Origin: Sphingomonas sp. 1F27F7B
GTDB taxonomy: Bacteria > Pseudomonadota > Alphaproteobacteria > Sphingomonadales > Sphingomonadaceae
Reading direction: 5' to 3'
DNA length: 64,000 nucleotides
Assembly: GCF_005503355.1 (NCBI RefSeq)
Contig: NZ_SCMK01000002.1
Span: forward strand, 186,001-250,000
The notes below the pieces were generated by a model. The model was given only the letters and a program-made list of their open reading frames with translations. It ran no database searches and was not told the DNA's origin. Shown here one piece after another: positions 55,525 to 63,999 of the stretch. Position 1 is the stretch's first letter. Each line of letters starts with the position of its first letter. A program made the position numbers and the translations under genes.

Positions 55525-57699
55525 ATGGCGCTTGCAATGCAGTTGCTAGTCTGCGCGCTTGCGGCTCTCGCGAACGTTGGGCAATCCGCTGGCTCCGCCC
55601 CCGTGCAGGACCATGGATCCCCGGCGGGACAGGAGGTGCCTGCCTCCCTGCCCCAGCACGACCAGATCGTGGTGACGGGACGCCGCGGAGCCGCGGACAT
55701 GGCACCCGAGATCGAACTGAACGCGGATGAGATCGACGCGCTGGGCGCCTATGATATCGGCGAAGTGATCCAGCGCACTGTCCAGAGCAATGCGCTGGGA
55801 GACGATCCCGTCGTCATCGTCAACGGCCAGCGCGTCGCCAATCCCGGTGTCTTCTCCCGGTTTCCGTCGGATGCGCTGGTGCGGGTCGAAGTGCTGCCGC
55901 GCGGAGCGGGCGCGCAATATGGCGGCGATTCGTCGCGGCGCGTGCTCAACATCGTGCTGCAACGACGCTTCAAGAGCCGCGACGGCCAGTTCGACGCGCA
56001 GGCGCCCGCCGCCGGCGGGATGTCGAGCCTGTCCGGAGATATTCGCCAAGGCGCCATATCCGGCAACAGCACGACTCAATTCGGCATCCGCGCCGCACGG
56101 GATACCGCGCTGCTCGGCGCGGAACGATCGCAGTATCTGGAGGATCATCCCGGCCATGAGGCGGTCAGCCTTCGCCCTTCGGTACAGACCATGGACGCCA
56201 ATCTGGCGCTGACCCGCGCCCTGGGGCGCTGGTCCTCGAGCCTCAACATCCAGGGTCAGGTACGAAGCGACCGCGCCATATCCCTGTCCGGCGGCGAACC
56301 GATCGAAAGCCGGCACAGCACGCGCAACTTGCTGGTGATCGGCGGCCTGAGCGGTTCGCTCCTGGGCTGGTCCCTGCAGGCATCGCTGACCGGCCAGCTC
56401 TCGGCGAGCAGCCAGTCAGGCTTGGCGGATACTGCTTCCCGCCAGCAATCGCTGGCGACCGCCATGTCGGCCAACCGCCGCATATTCAATCTTCCCGCCG
56501 GACCGGTGACCGTCAACCTGACCATGCGGGCATCCCTGTCCCGCACGTCCATCCTTGGAGCCGGGCCCATACGCGCCTTTTCCGCCCGCGACCTCAGCCT
56601 GGGCGGCACCGTGTCGCTTCCGCTCTGGCGCACGCCCTCGCCGGGCAACGGCTCGGCGATCGAGCGCCTGCTGGGAAGCATGTCCGCGACGTTCGGCGGC
56701 ACCCTGCGCCAGACGGACGCCGGCCAAGGCAAGGGATTGAGCGCCGGCCTGATCTGGATGCCCATGACCAGGCTGCGGCTGATCGGCAACTGGTCGACCT
56801 CGATCGACAGCGTACCCGATGCGCAGCGCTTTGCGCCGGCCTATTATGGCGCCCCGATCACGGTGTTCGACTTCGTCACCGGGGAATCGGCACAGGTCCT
56901 GCCGATCCTGGGCGGCACACCGGATTTGCTTCCGCCGCGCTTCGACAGGATCGCGCTATCGGCATCGGCGGGCCCATTCTCCCCCTGGAACCTGACCGGG
57001 AGCGTCAGCCTGCAACGATCGAATGCCGTCAATGGCATCGGCTCCCTGCCGGAAGTCACGCCCGAACTGGAGGCGGCATTCCCCGCGCGGTTCACGCGCG
57101 ATGCCGGCGGACGGCTCACCACCATAGACCGGCGCCCGATCAATTTCCGCTCCGCGCGTGCCGAGAGCCTGGCCTCGAACCTCAGCATCACCTTCCCGCT
57201 CGGCGGGGCAAAGCCGGGTACGCTGCGGATCGCGATCAACCACAATCTGCAATTGCGCAATCTCACCATGATTCACGCGGGCCTGCCGGAAATGGACCGG
57301 CTGGTTGGTGACGGCGGTGGCGTGCCGCGCCACCAGCTGGATGTGCAGATGGACGGGCGAGACGGGCCATGGGGCGTCAACCTGGCGGCGCGCTGGCGCA
57401 GCGCCTATCGCGTGCGGCGCGACACGGGGCGCGATGGCCCCGAAGATCTGCTGGTCTCCGCGATCGGCACGGTGGATCTGAAATTCAGCTATGCGCTGGC
57501 ACGCACCATCCGACCGAGCCATGATGGCGCTACGCCACGCCGCGCCGCAGGCATGCAGTTCGGGCTGGATATCGACAATCTGTTCGATACGCGGCCCAGC
57601 GCCCGCCTGGGAAGGGGCAGCCCGGCGCCAGGCTATGGTCGTGACGACCAGGATCCGGTGGGCAGAACGATCCGCCTGACTATCAGAAACCGTTTCTAG
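55525..57699 (+). CDS. TonB-dependent receptor (small, no STN domain)
   Basis: About 724 residues. The start is uncertain: AGGAGG (55519-55524) abuts ATG 55525 and lies 12 bases before ATG 55537; TTG 55507 precedes it. Signal peptide, TonB-box-like 'QIVVTGRR', a plug with 'VEVLPRGAGAQYGGDSSRRVLNIVLQRRF', and a barrel that ends in 'RLTIRNRF'. It is probably an importer for what the phosphatase and amidase release. The plug lacks the usual Thr-Leu-Tyr-Gly motif. Confidence 0.85.
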   Translation: MALAMQLLVCALAALANVGQSAGSAPVQDHGSPAGQEVPASLPQHDQIVVTGRRGAADMAPEIELNADEIDALGAYDIGEVIQRTVQSNALGDDPVVIVNGQRVANPGVFSRFPSDALVRVEVLPRGAGAQYGGDSSRRVLNIVLQRRFKSRDGQFDAQAPAAGGMSSLSGDIRQGAISGNSTTQFGIRAARDTALLGAERSQYLEDHPGHEAVSLRPSVQTMDANLALTRALGRWSSSLNIQGQVRSDRAISLSGGEPIESRHSTRNLLVIGGLSGSLLGWSLQASLTGQLSASSQSGLADTASRQQSLATAMSANRRIFNLPAGPVTVNLTMRASLSRTSILGAGPIRAFSARDLSLGGTVSLPLWRTPSPGNGSAIERLLGSMSATFGGTLRQTDAGQGKGLSAGLIWMPMTRLRLIGNWSTSIDSVPDAQRFAPAYYGAPITVFDFVTGESAQVLPILGGTPDLLPPRFDRIALSASAGPFSPWNLTGSVSLQRSNAVNGIGSLPEVTPELEAAFPARFTRDAGGRLTTIDRRPINFRSARAESLASNLSITFPLGGAKPGTLRIAINHNLQLRNLTMIHAGLPEMDRLVGDGGGVPRHQLDVQMDGRDGPWGVNLAARWRSAYRVRRDTGRDGPEDLLVSAIGTVDLKFSYALARTIRPSHDGATPRRAAGMQFGLDIDNLFDTRPSARLGRGSPAPGYGRDDQDPVGRTIRLTIRNRF

Positions 57700-57894
57700 T
57701 TCATTCCTCTCAACTGGAGGGAAGCGCAGGGCCGAGCGCAAATCGGCACGGCTTCGTGCCGCAATTCCGGTCGTGCAGTTCGCCCGCGGATGCTCCGAAA
57801 GGCCACCATTTGCTCAGGCGACGATCGGTCGGCGGCCATTGGGTAGTCGGCTGCTGTCCAGATTCGCCGCGGCCCCGATGCGGGGCAGCCGGAC

Positions 57895-58013
57895 TGCGCT
57901 GCCCCCTTCAGGTGGACCATCGAGTAGGATGGAAATCACCGGGAAGGGGACGCTGCATGCCATCGAAGAAGCACAAACCCGAAGAGATCATCGGAAATAG
58001 CAGGCGTTCGTAA
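57895..58013 (+). mobile_element. Truncated left end of an IS3-family element with transposase OrfA start
   Basis: ATG 57957 opens 'MPSKKHKPEEIIG', the usual first residues of an IS3-family OrfA, then shifts to unrelated residues and stops. The bases before it (TGCGCTGCCCCC at 57895-57906 and the following 50 bases) resemble the left terminal region of that IS group, where TGAACTGCCCCC-like ends occur. Everything else of the element is missing, so this is a deletion scar. The 57700-57894 stretch before it holds no gene I can see. Confidence 0.65.
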
Positions 58014-58019
58014 TAGCGG

Positions 58020-58481
58020 TCAGCGCGACCACAGCCGCCCTGTCGTCAATGTATCGAAGAACGATCCGATTGAGGGGCTTGGCGGCAAGATGCCGTCGGC
58101 CCATCTCACGGGAGCATCGGGTTCGAGCAGGGAGCAGAGCACAACATCGGCAGAGAAACAGACGTCGCCAAATGCAAAATCCCGGTCGAGACCGCGTTCC
58201 CTTGCGTAGGCCAGGCCTTCTGCAACGGGCCGAATGGAGAAGAAGCTATCGACTTCAAAGTCGCCCCGGTCACACCCGTCAAACGCTTGATAGAGATGGA
58301 CTATGTCGGGATGCACGGTGCCTTGGTAAGCGGCACGTAGTTCGTTCAACGCCTCCGTTGAGGCGGGCGGACGAAGGTGCACATCGTGCTCGACAAGCCA
58401 ATGTTTCAGGGCGCCGATATCGAAGTGAGCCATATGGCAAGCTAACATGTCAACGACCGCTTTCCACCCAATGTCGGACAT
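58020..58481 (-). CDS. SMI1/KNR4 (SUKH) domain protein
   Basis: 153 residues from ATG 58481 with AGAAGG upstream; ATG 58433 ('MAHFDIGALKHWLVEH') is also possible. 'LNELRAAYQGTVHPDIVHLYQAFDGC' and the acidic strand region are typical SUKH-fold parts. SUKH proteins are often immunity proteins to polymorphic toxins, but no toxin gene is seen here. It begins right where the IS remnant is cut off. Confidence 0.72.
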   Translation of the reverse strand: MSDIGWKAVVDMLACHMAHFDIGALKHWLVEHDVHLRPPASTEALNELRAAYQGTVHPDIVHLYQAFDGCDRGDFEVDSFFSIRPVAEGLAYARERGLDRDFAFGDVCFSADVVLCSLLEPDAPVRWADGILPPSPSIGSFFDTLTTGRLWSR

Positions 58482-58560
58482 TCAGCCTTCTGCACAACTG
58501 AACGAGGTCGAACGCGATGCGCATGGCGACGTCTGCGATGTAATCTGGGGAGGCGCGCGC

Positions 58561-59418
58561 TTAAGCTATGGTAAAATCCAGCCCAATATCGGCGGCGGGT
58601 GCCGATTGAGTCAGCCTCCCGACACTCACATAGGTTACGCCTGTTTCGGCGATGCTGCGGATATTTTCGAGCGTGACTCCACCCGATGCCTCAGTCGGCA
58701 CGCGCGCCCGGACAAGAGTAACCGCACCGCGCAGCACGGCGGGTTCCATATTGTCGAGCAACAAGTGCGTCGCACCCGCCGCTATGGCTGGTTCGATCTG
58801 GTCTACCAGATCAACCTCGACGCTGATCTGCGTGATACCGGCTGCTCTCACCGCGCCCACCGCCTGCCCGATGGACTGAGCCACCGCGATATGGTTGTCC
58901 TTTATCATCACTGCATCCCACAATCCCAGGCGATAGTTCTTCGCTCCGCCTGTGCGGGTGGCATATTTCTCCAGCAGGCGCAGGCCGGGAGTGGTTTTGC
59001 GCGTGTCGAGGAGGACGGCGCCAGTTCCCTCGATCCGATGAACATACTCGCGCGTCAGGGTCGCGATGCCGGTTAGGTGCTGCACCACATTGAGGGCCGA
59101 GCGCTCGGCGGTCAGCAAGGCTCGCGCATTGCCCCTTAGCCGCATCAATTCTGTGCCGGGTGGTACCTCTTCACCTTCGGCTACCAGCAACTCGATTTTC
59201 ACATCCGGGTCGAGCGCCTGAAAAAAAGCGGCTGCCATGGGCAAGCCCGCCGCTACGATCGCGTCACGGCTAACCATCACGCCAGTGAAAACGGCATCGC
59301 TGGGAATTACGCATTCGGATGTCAGGTCGTGCCCGCCAGCGCCGGGAGGCCCGCCCAGATCTTCGGAGAGTGTCGCGGCGACGAAGGCGTCAACATCGAA
59401 ATCGGGAATAGAGGTCAT
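58561..59418 (-). CDS. nadC: Nicotinate-nucleotide pyrophosphorylase (carboxylating) NadC
   Basis: 285 residues from ATG 59418. It makes nicotinate mononucleotide from quinolinate. Conserved parts: 'EDLGGPPGAGGHDLTSE', 'LTAERSALNVVQHLTGIAT', 'LLDTRKTTPGLRLLEKYA', 'GLWDAVMIKDNHI' and 'VEVDLVDQ'. It stands alone, without nadA or nadB, in a stretch of visibly lower GC than its surroundings. Confidence 0.94.
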   Translation of the reverse strand: MTSIPDFDVDAFVAATLSEDLGGPPGAGGHDLTSECVIPSDAVFTGVMVSRDAIVAAGLPMAAAFFQALDPDVKIELLVAEGEEVPPGTELMRLRGNARALLTAERSALNVVQHLTGIATLTREYVHRIEGTGAVLLDTRKTTPGLRLLEKYATRTGGAKNYRLGLWDAVMIKDNHIAVAQSIGQAVGAVRAAGITQISVEVDLVDQIEPAIAAGATHLLLDNMEPAVLRGAVTLVRARVPTEASGGVTLENIRSIAETGVTYVSVGRLTQSAPAADIGLDFTIA

Positions 59419-59619
59419 GACAGCTCGTTGTTTCCCCAAAGCATTGATATGGATGAAGCCCTCACGCCTATCATGAAGCACTTATCGTGGCCGGCCTGAT
59501 TTCCAATGGTCCCCGCTGGACAGGCCGGCCCTTGCAAGCGCCGGCAGCGTCAGGACTGTATCGCCGCCGATCGCAGCGTCCAGGATGCCCGCCAGAATGC
59601 CGACGACGAGGAGCATGCC

Positions 59620-60171
59620 TCACGTCCGGTATTCGGCGAACCTCGCGCCGTCCGCCTCCAGCGGGAGGTCCAGTCCATTGGCGAGGTAAGATACGGTGCG
59701 GTAGAATCCCGCCAGCATGATGATCTCGAGTATCTGGTCATCGCCATAGTGCGTGCGAAGATTCCCGAACTCCTCGTCGGTGAGCGTCGCGCGCTCGTGC
59801 AAGGCGTCCACGGTGGCGATCAGCGCGGCCTCCGCCGCTGTCCAATGGCCGGTGTTCGCGGGCACGGCCAGCAACTCGGCAACGTCGGTCGCGGTGATCC
59901 GCGCCTTCTCCGCGAACTTCGCGACGTGCACGCCCCATTCGTACTCGCAGCCGGTCCGCGCGCAGGTTCGGTCAATCACGATCTCCCGCTCGCGCAGGCT
60001 GAGGAGCCTGCCGTCCAGGAGCGATCCGGCCCTGAACTTTGACCAAGCCCGCTCGCTTGATGCCATAGTCGTGAAGAGGACGAGTGGCGCCATTCCAGCC
60101 GGCATGATGGCGTCGAACGACTGCTGGACCGGGTCGGGGTAAGGTTGTTGCAGGGGTGAGATGCGTTGCAC
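59620..60171 (-). CDS. Carboxymuconolactone decarboxylase-like (AhpD-fold) protein
   Basis: 183 residues from GTG 60171 with GGAGG five bases ahead. 'LSLREREIVIDRTCARTGCEYEW' is the CMD motif with two Cys, six residues apart as Cys-x3-x-Cys, and a His in 'EWGVHVAKFAE'. Such proteins are peroxidase-like or decarboxylases; substrate unknown. Divergent from the HxlR regulator, which most likely controls it. The 138 bases between this gene's end and 59481 hold nothing. Confidence 0.83.
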   Translation of the reverse strand: MQRISPLQQPYPDPVQQSFDAIMPAGMAPLVLFTTMASSERAWSKFRAGSLLDGRLLSLREREIVIDRTCARTGCEYEWGVHVAKFAEKARITATDVAELLAVPANTGHWTAAEAALIATVDALHERATLTDEEFGNLRTHYGDDQILEIIMLAGFYRTVSYLANGLDLPLEADGARFAEYRT

Positions 60172-60197
60172 GGCCGCCTCCGTGTGCTATCGATACG

Positions 60198-60218
60198 GTA
60201 GCAATCAATATATGCTAC
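60198..60218. promoter_or_regulatory. Inverted repeat between the CMD-like gene and HxlR gene
   Basis: GTAGCA-N9-TGCTAC sits mid-way in the 85-base divergent region, in AT-rich surroundings; half-sites 'ctat' and 'tagca' recur on either side. It is a good candidate for the HxlR operator that covers both promoters. Confidence 0.6.
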
Positions 60219-60256
60219 TAGAATAATAGCAATGGCTAATTTCGAGGAGTGCCGTC

Positions 60257-60589
60257 TTGGTCGATCAGAAACTGGACCCGACCACTCGCAGGCCGATCAT
60301 GGCGCTGCTCGAGCTCCTCGGTCGACGCTGGGCACTGCGTATCTTGTGGGAACTGCGGGATCGCCCCCTCAATTCGCGCGCGCTGCGCGCGGCGGCCGAG
60401 ATATCGCCCACGGTGCTGCAGTCGCGCGTAAACGAGCTGCGCGAGGCCGGAATAGTGATCCATTCGGCCGGGGAAGGCTATGCACTGACGCCGCTCGGAA
60501 AGGAGATGCTTGAGGCCTTCGCGCCGCTATATAGCTTCGCCGACAAATGGGCCTCTGCGCAGATCGGCCGCACCAAGCCGGACCTCTGA
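60257..60589 (+). CDS. HxlR family transcriptional regulator
   Basis: 110 residues from TTG 60257 with GAGGAG seven bases upstream. 'LLGRRWALRILWELRDRPLNS', 'ISPTVLQSRVNELREAGIV' and 'YALTPLGKEM' are typical of HxlR winged helix proteins. These often sense aldehydes or redox stress and control a divergent oxidoreductase, here the CMD-like gene. The conserved redox Cys near the N-terminus of some members is absent. Confidence 0.88.
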   Translation: MVDQKLDPTTRRPIMALLELLGRRWALRILWELRDRPLNSRALRAAAEISPTVLQSRVNELREAGIVIHSAGEGYALTPLGKEMLEAFAPLYSFADKWASAQIGRTKPDL

Positions 60590-60896
60590 TGATTGTCGGC
60601 CTTCGCCGGGATGCGGCTCGTCCGTGTTATCTAAATGGGAACATCATGCCGCCGAGATCCGTAGAGTGCCGAAATGCCGTCCGCGATCGCTTTGATGCGT
60701 TCGAGCGCCGCAGGCGCGGCGATCGAGATGTCGACGCCCCGGTTGGCGCGACCTAAGAGAGGCGGCGGCCGCTAATAAGTGTCGGCATCGCGTCCGCACT
60801 CAGCCCATGAAGGTTGGCCGCGGACGCTAGTCGCCCCCATCACAATAGACATCGACCTGGAAGCTGAACGCCGCAAGGGCCTCAAAGGAGGTTGGC
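60590..60896. other. Intergenic region with weak gene debris
   Basis: 307 bases without a complete gene. On the reverse strand about 40 residues near 60640-60760 read smoothly ('GVDISIAAPAALERIKAIAD') but have no start and are not recognised, so they may be the end of a lost gene. Confidence 0.4.
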
Positions 60897-61274
60897 TTGT
60901 CGCCATCGCCCTGCCTGCGCCGGATCCGGCTGCTTGAAGAAGCGGGCATCATTGAGCGCTATGTTGCGTTGCTCAACGCGAGCAGCATCGGGCTCGGCAT
61001 GACGGTGTTCGTCCGGGTGTGGCTCAAGGGCCAGGACGAAGACACGGTGCAGCGCTTCATCGTCAGCGTGCAGCAGCTTGGCCAGGTTGTGGAGTGTCAT
61101 TTGATGGCAGGCGACTGCGATTTCCTGCTGCGCGTTATCGCCGCTGATCTGGAAGCCTATCGCCGCTTCCAGGCCGAGCACCTCGCCCGTATCGATGGCG
61201 TAAGCAGCCTCAAGACCGACATCCCCATGCAGCAAGTCAAGCGCACCTCCGAACTGCCCCTCGAGGTTAGATGA
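60897..61274 (+). pseudogene. Lrp/AsnC regulator lacking the first part of its helix-turn-helix
   Basis: 125 residues from TTG 60897. It starts inside the recognition helix ('LSPSPCLRRIRLLEEAGII') and then has the full RAM domain ('DCDFLLRVIAADLEAYRRF'). A normal Lrp has 30-40 more residues in front; upstream in-frame sequence ends at a stop near 60846 and is not HTH-like. AAAGGAGG before the TTG may give a product, but it could not bind DNA in the usual way. Confidence 0.7.
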
Positions 61275-61638
61275 GCTTGCATCGGATTGAGCTGGAACGA
61301 GGTGGTTGCACTTGCGTCTGACCCCGGGTTCGAAATTCAACGAGGCCATCGCCGACAACAGCGCAATCCCGCCATACGCCAGCAGCTTGCGCAGATGGGT
61401 GGCGAGCGCTTCGGCGGTAGCGCCGATACCCGCCACTCACCGAGCAAGCGACGAAGCTGGGCATGAAGCTGTCTAGCGCCTCGCTATGGCCCTTTCGGGC
61501 TGGCGCTCAGCTCAACATGCTGCGGTTTGTTGTGACGCGATTCATGCCCGGTTGGCCACAGCGATCCGCCCGAATCCTGCGCCGAAACCCGGGCGCGGGC
61601 TCCGGATTTCGAAATTATCCAGTGAAATCAATAGGAAA
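61275..61638. other. Gene-poor stretch between the Lrp fragment and tRNA-Ser
   Basis: 364 bases. A reverse-strand piece around 61330-61440 ('GATAEALATHLRKLLAYGGIALLSAM') looks like the end or middle of a protein but is not recognised. Nothing else is supported. Confidence 0.4.
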
Positions 61639-61729
61639 TGGCGGAGCGGGAGGGATTCGAACCCTCGATACGGTTTTGCCGTATACTCACTTTCCAGGCG
61701 AGCGCCTTCGACCACTCGGCCACCGCTCC
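61639..61729 (-). tRNA. tRNA-Ser (anticodon GGA)
   Basis: 91 bases with encoded CCA. The acceptor stem GGAGCGG (61723-61729) pairs with CCGCTCC, the D-loop is 'GCCGAGTGGTCGAAGGC', the anticodon loop reads CTGGAAA in a 5-bp stem CTCGC/GTGAG, there is a long variable arm (TATACGG/CCGTATC) as in class II tRNAs, and the T-arm GAGGGTTCGAATCCCTC. GGA reads UCC/UCU serine codons. Confidence 0.96.
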
Positions 61730-61807
61730 GCATGTCCCGGAAGTTGCGTGCCCTAGCGATTGGCGGGGGCCTAGGCAAGCAGCTGGTGCCGTGCCACTCT
61801 TCGCGCC

Positions 61808-62680
61808 ATGCTGAAGCCGATCCTCGCGCTTGCCGCGTTCGCCGCCCTTCCCGCTATTGCGCAGACCGCCGCGCCGTCGCCGGCCGATCCCGCGCCCGCG
61901 GACTGGAAGGCGATACCCGACAACGAGATGCTGGTGATGACCTTGCAGGGCGGGCATCAGGTCTTCATCCGCCTGGCCCCGCGCTACGCTCCCGTGCATG
62001 TCGCCAACATCCGCAAGCTTGCCGAGGCGCATTGGTGGGACGGCACGAGCGTCTACCGCGTGCAGGACAATTACGTGACGCAGTGGGGCGGCGGCGACGA
62101 TAAGACCGCGCTCCCGCCCGGCGTGATCGAGAACCCGCCCGCCGAATATGAATGGCCGGGCTTCGACGCGGCGAAGAGCGTCAGCTTCGCCAGGCCAGAC
62201 AGCTATGCCGCCAAGACCGGCCTCAGCGCCGATGGCTGGCCGCTCGCCAATTACGGCGCGACCAGTTCGCTGACTCATTGCTATTCGATGGTCGGCGTCG
62301 CGCGCGATCTGGCGCCTTCCACCGGAAGCGGCGCCGAACTCTACACGGTGATCGGCCACGCTCCGCGCCCGCTCGACCGCAACATCGCGATCGTCGGCCG
62401 GATCGTGGAGGGCATGCAATGGCTCTCCAGCCTGACGCGCGGCACCGCCCAGCTCGGCGTCTATGCCAAGGACCAGGCGCCGACGCCGATCCTCTCGGTG
62501 CGTCTCGCCAGCCAGCTGCCCGAGGACGAGCGCCCGCGCTTCCAGTATCGTGTGACCGACAACCCTCGCTTCGCCGCCTGGATCAAGGCACGCGAGAATC
62601 GCGACGGGCCTTTCTTCACCGTTCCGATGGGCGGCGTCGATGTGTGCAACGCGCTGCCGGCAGTGCGGCGGGCGCAATAG
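61808..62680 (+). CDS. Cyclophilin-type peptidyl-prolyl isomerase, periplasmic
   Basis: 290 residues with a signal peptide (ends at 'AIAQT'). Cyclophilin core: 'IRLAPRYAPVHVANIRKLAEAHWWDGTSVYRVQDNYVTQWGGG' region (about 55-100) and 'LYTVIGHAPRPLDRNIAIVGRIVEGM' (about 180-205). The insertions make it much longer than E. coli PpiA, as in other sphingomonads. It would help fold proline-containing exported proteins. Confidence 0.88.
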   Translation: MLKPILALAAFAALPAIAQTAAPSPADPAPADWKAIPDNEMLVMTLQGGHQVFIRLAPRYAPVHVANIRKLAEAHWWDGTSVYRVQDNYVTQWGGGDDKTALPPGVIENPPAEYEWPGFDAAKSVSFARPDSYAAKTGLSADGWPLANYGATSSLTHCYSMVGVARDLAPSTGSGAELYTVIGHAPRPLDRNIAIVGRIVEGMQWLSSLTRGTAQLGVYAKDQAPTPILSVRLASQLPEDERPRFQYRVTDNPRFAAWIKARENRDGPFFTVPMGGVDVCNALPAVRRAQ

Positions 62681-62683
62681 GCC

Positions 62684-63283
62684 CTATTTCCCGATCCAGT
62701 CCGCGACTTCCACGGCGACCTGGTTCGCGGCCCGGTTGAGCGCGGCGGCGACCAGATCGGGCTTCACCTCGGCAAGCGGTGCGCGCGCCTCGAAGCGCCG
62801 CTTCTGGAACTTGGTGGCGTCGTCGCCCTGCACCAGCAGCGCGTCGAACTGGACGACCGCCTCGTTGGTGTCGGCGTCCACGCCGAACCGGCGCAGCTCG
62901 CCCGAGAGCACGGCACCGGGGTCGATCTGCGACTGGCGATAGCTCAGCACCGGCCGGCCGGCGCGCGCCGAAATGGTATCGCCGACCAGCCGGGCAAACA
63001 GGCGCGGCGGCGCTTCCACCCATTGCGCGTCCTTCACATAGGCGACCGCATTCTCGCCCGAATGGACCGGCACCCGAGTCGTCGCCAGCTCGTGCGGCAC
63101 CGTCGGGAACAGCACGGTCACCGTCGTGCCCGAGGCGGGCGTCTGCACGTCGCCGGGCTTGATCTGCGCCGCCGCCTCGAGCGTGAGGAACGGCACCTTG
63201 GGCGGCTTGCCGCCGAACGAGACGCAGCCGGAGAGCGTGGCGGCGAACGGGGCGGCCAGCAGGAGCAGGGCGAGCTTCTTCAT
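62684..63283 (-). CDS. ABC-type transport auxiliary lipoprotein (PqiC/YmbA-like)
   Basis: 199 residues from ATG 63283. Lipobox 'LSGC' puts the lipid at about Cys19. 'SYRQSQIDPGAVLSGELRRFGVDADTNEAVVQFDALLV' covers the ABC_trans_aux domain. In MCE systems such lipoproteins sit in the outer membrane and work with the MCE protein encoded 8 bases upstream. Confidence 0.87.
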   Translation of the reverse strand: MKKLALLLLAAPFAATLSGCVSFGGKPPKVPFLTLEAAAQIKPGDVQTPASGTTVTVLFPTVPHELATTRVPVHSGENAVAYVKDAQWVEAPPRLFARLVGDTISARAGRPVLSYRQSQIDPGAVLSGELRRFGVDADTNEAVVQFDALLVQGDDATKFQKRRFEARAPLAEVKPDLVAAALNRAANQVAVEVADWIGK

Positions 63284-63291
63284 CGCGGGCC

Positions 63292-63999
63292 TCACTTGTT
63301 GGGCTTGTAGTCAGGGAGTTTCGGGCTGCCGACCAGGCTGGACGCGCCGCCCTGGTCGATCTTGTCGGCGACCGAGGACAGCGACTGGGCCATCTGGCGA
63401 AGATCCTGGATCAGCTGGCCGATCTCGGGCACGGTCTTCTTCGAGAAGGCCTGCACGCCCGGCCGGGCATCGCCCAGCATCGCTTCGAGCGTGTCCATGC
63501 TCTTCTTGGCCGACGCGATGGTCTGGTTGAGATTGGCGATGGTCGGCTTGACGTCGTCGGCCACCACGCCGTTGGTCGTCTTGGCCAGCTCGCCGATCTG
63601 CTCGGTGGCAGTGCCGAACTTCTGGATCGCGATCCGCGTCTCGGCCAGCGTCGCGGCGATCTCGGGCCCGCGATCGGCGAGCGCGTCGGTCAGCCGGTTG
63701 GTGTTCGCCAGGATGCCGGCGATCGAGGCCTGGTTCTTGTCGCTCATCAGCTCGGTCAGCCGCTCGGTGAGCGTGGTCAGCCGCTCGAGCAGCTTGGGCG
63801 CCGACGAGAAGATCGCGCCGAGGCCGCCGGGCTTGGTCGGGATCACCGGCACGCCGAGCGGGCATGCTGCCTCGGGATGCTCGTGCGGGCATTTGATCGG
63901 CGGGGCGCCCTTCACCGCGCCTTCGAGCTGCACGGTGCTGGGGCCGGTGAAGCTGCTCTGGATCGTCGCGGTGGTGCCTTCGAGGATCGGCACTTCGTT
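63292..63999 (-). CDS. MCE (MlaD) family protein, C-terminal part
   Basis: The visible 235 residues run off the right edge; 'NEVPILEGTTATIQSSFTG' is the end of the MCE domain, followed by a long helical region ('LTTLTERLTELMSDKNQ', 'TLAETRIAIQKFGTATEQIGELA') of the kind that forms a periplasmic bridge. A Cys/His insert ('CPHEHPEAACPLG') is unusual. Part of an ABC lipid-transport operon with the auxiliary lipoprotein downstream. Confidence 0.88.
   Translation of the reverse strand, partial: NEVPILEGTTATIQSSFTGPSTVQLEGAVKGAPPIKCPHEHPEAACPLGVPVIPTKPGGLGAIFSSAPKLLERLTTLTERLTELMSDKNQASIAGILANTNRLTDALADRGPEIAATLAETRIAIQKFGTATEQIGELAKTTNGVVADDVKPTIANLNQTIASAKKSMDTLEAMLGDARPGVQAFSKKTVPEIGQLIQDLRQMAQSLSSVADKIDQGGASSLVGSPKLPDYKPNK

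Noticed and set aside
61463-61756. Open frames across the tRNA-Ser gene that encode a 'RDSNPRYGF'-like peptide
   Set aside because: This is the well-known false translation of a reverse tRNA gene.
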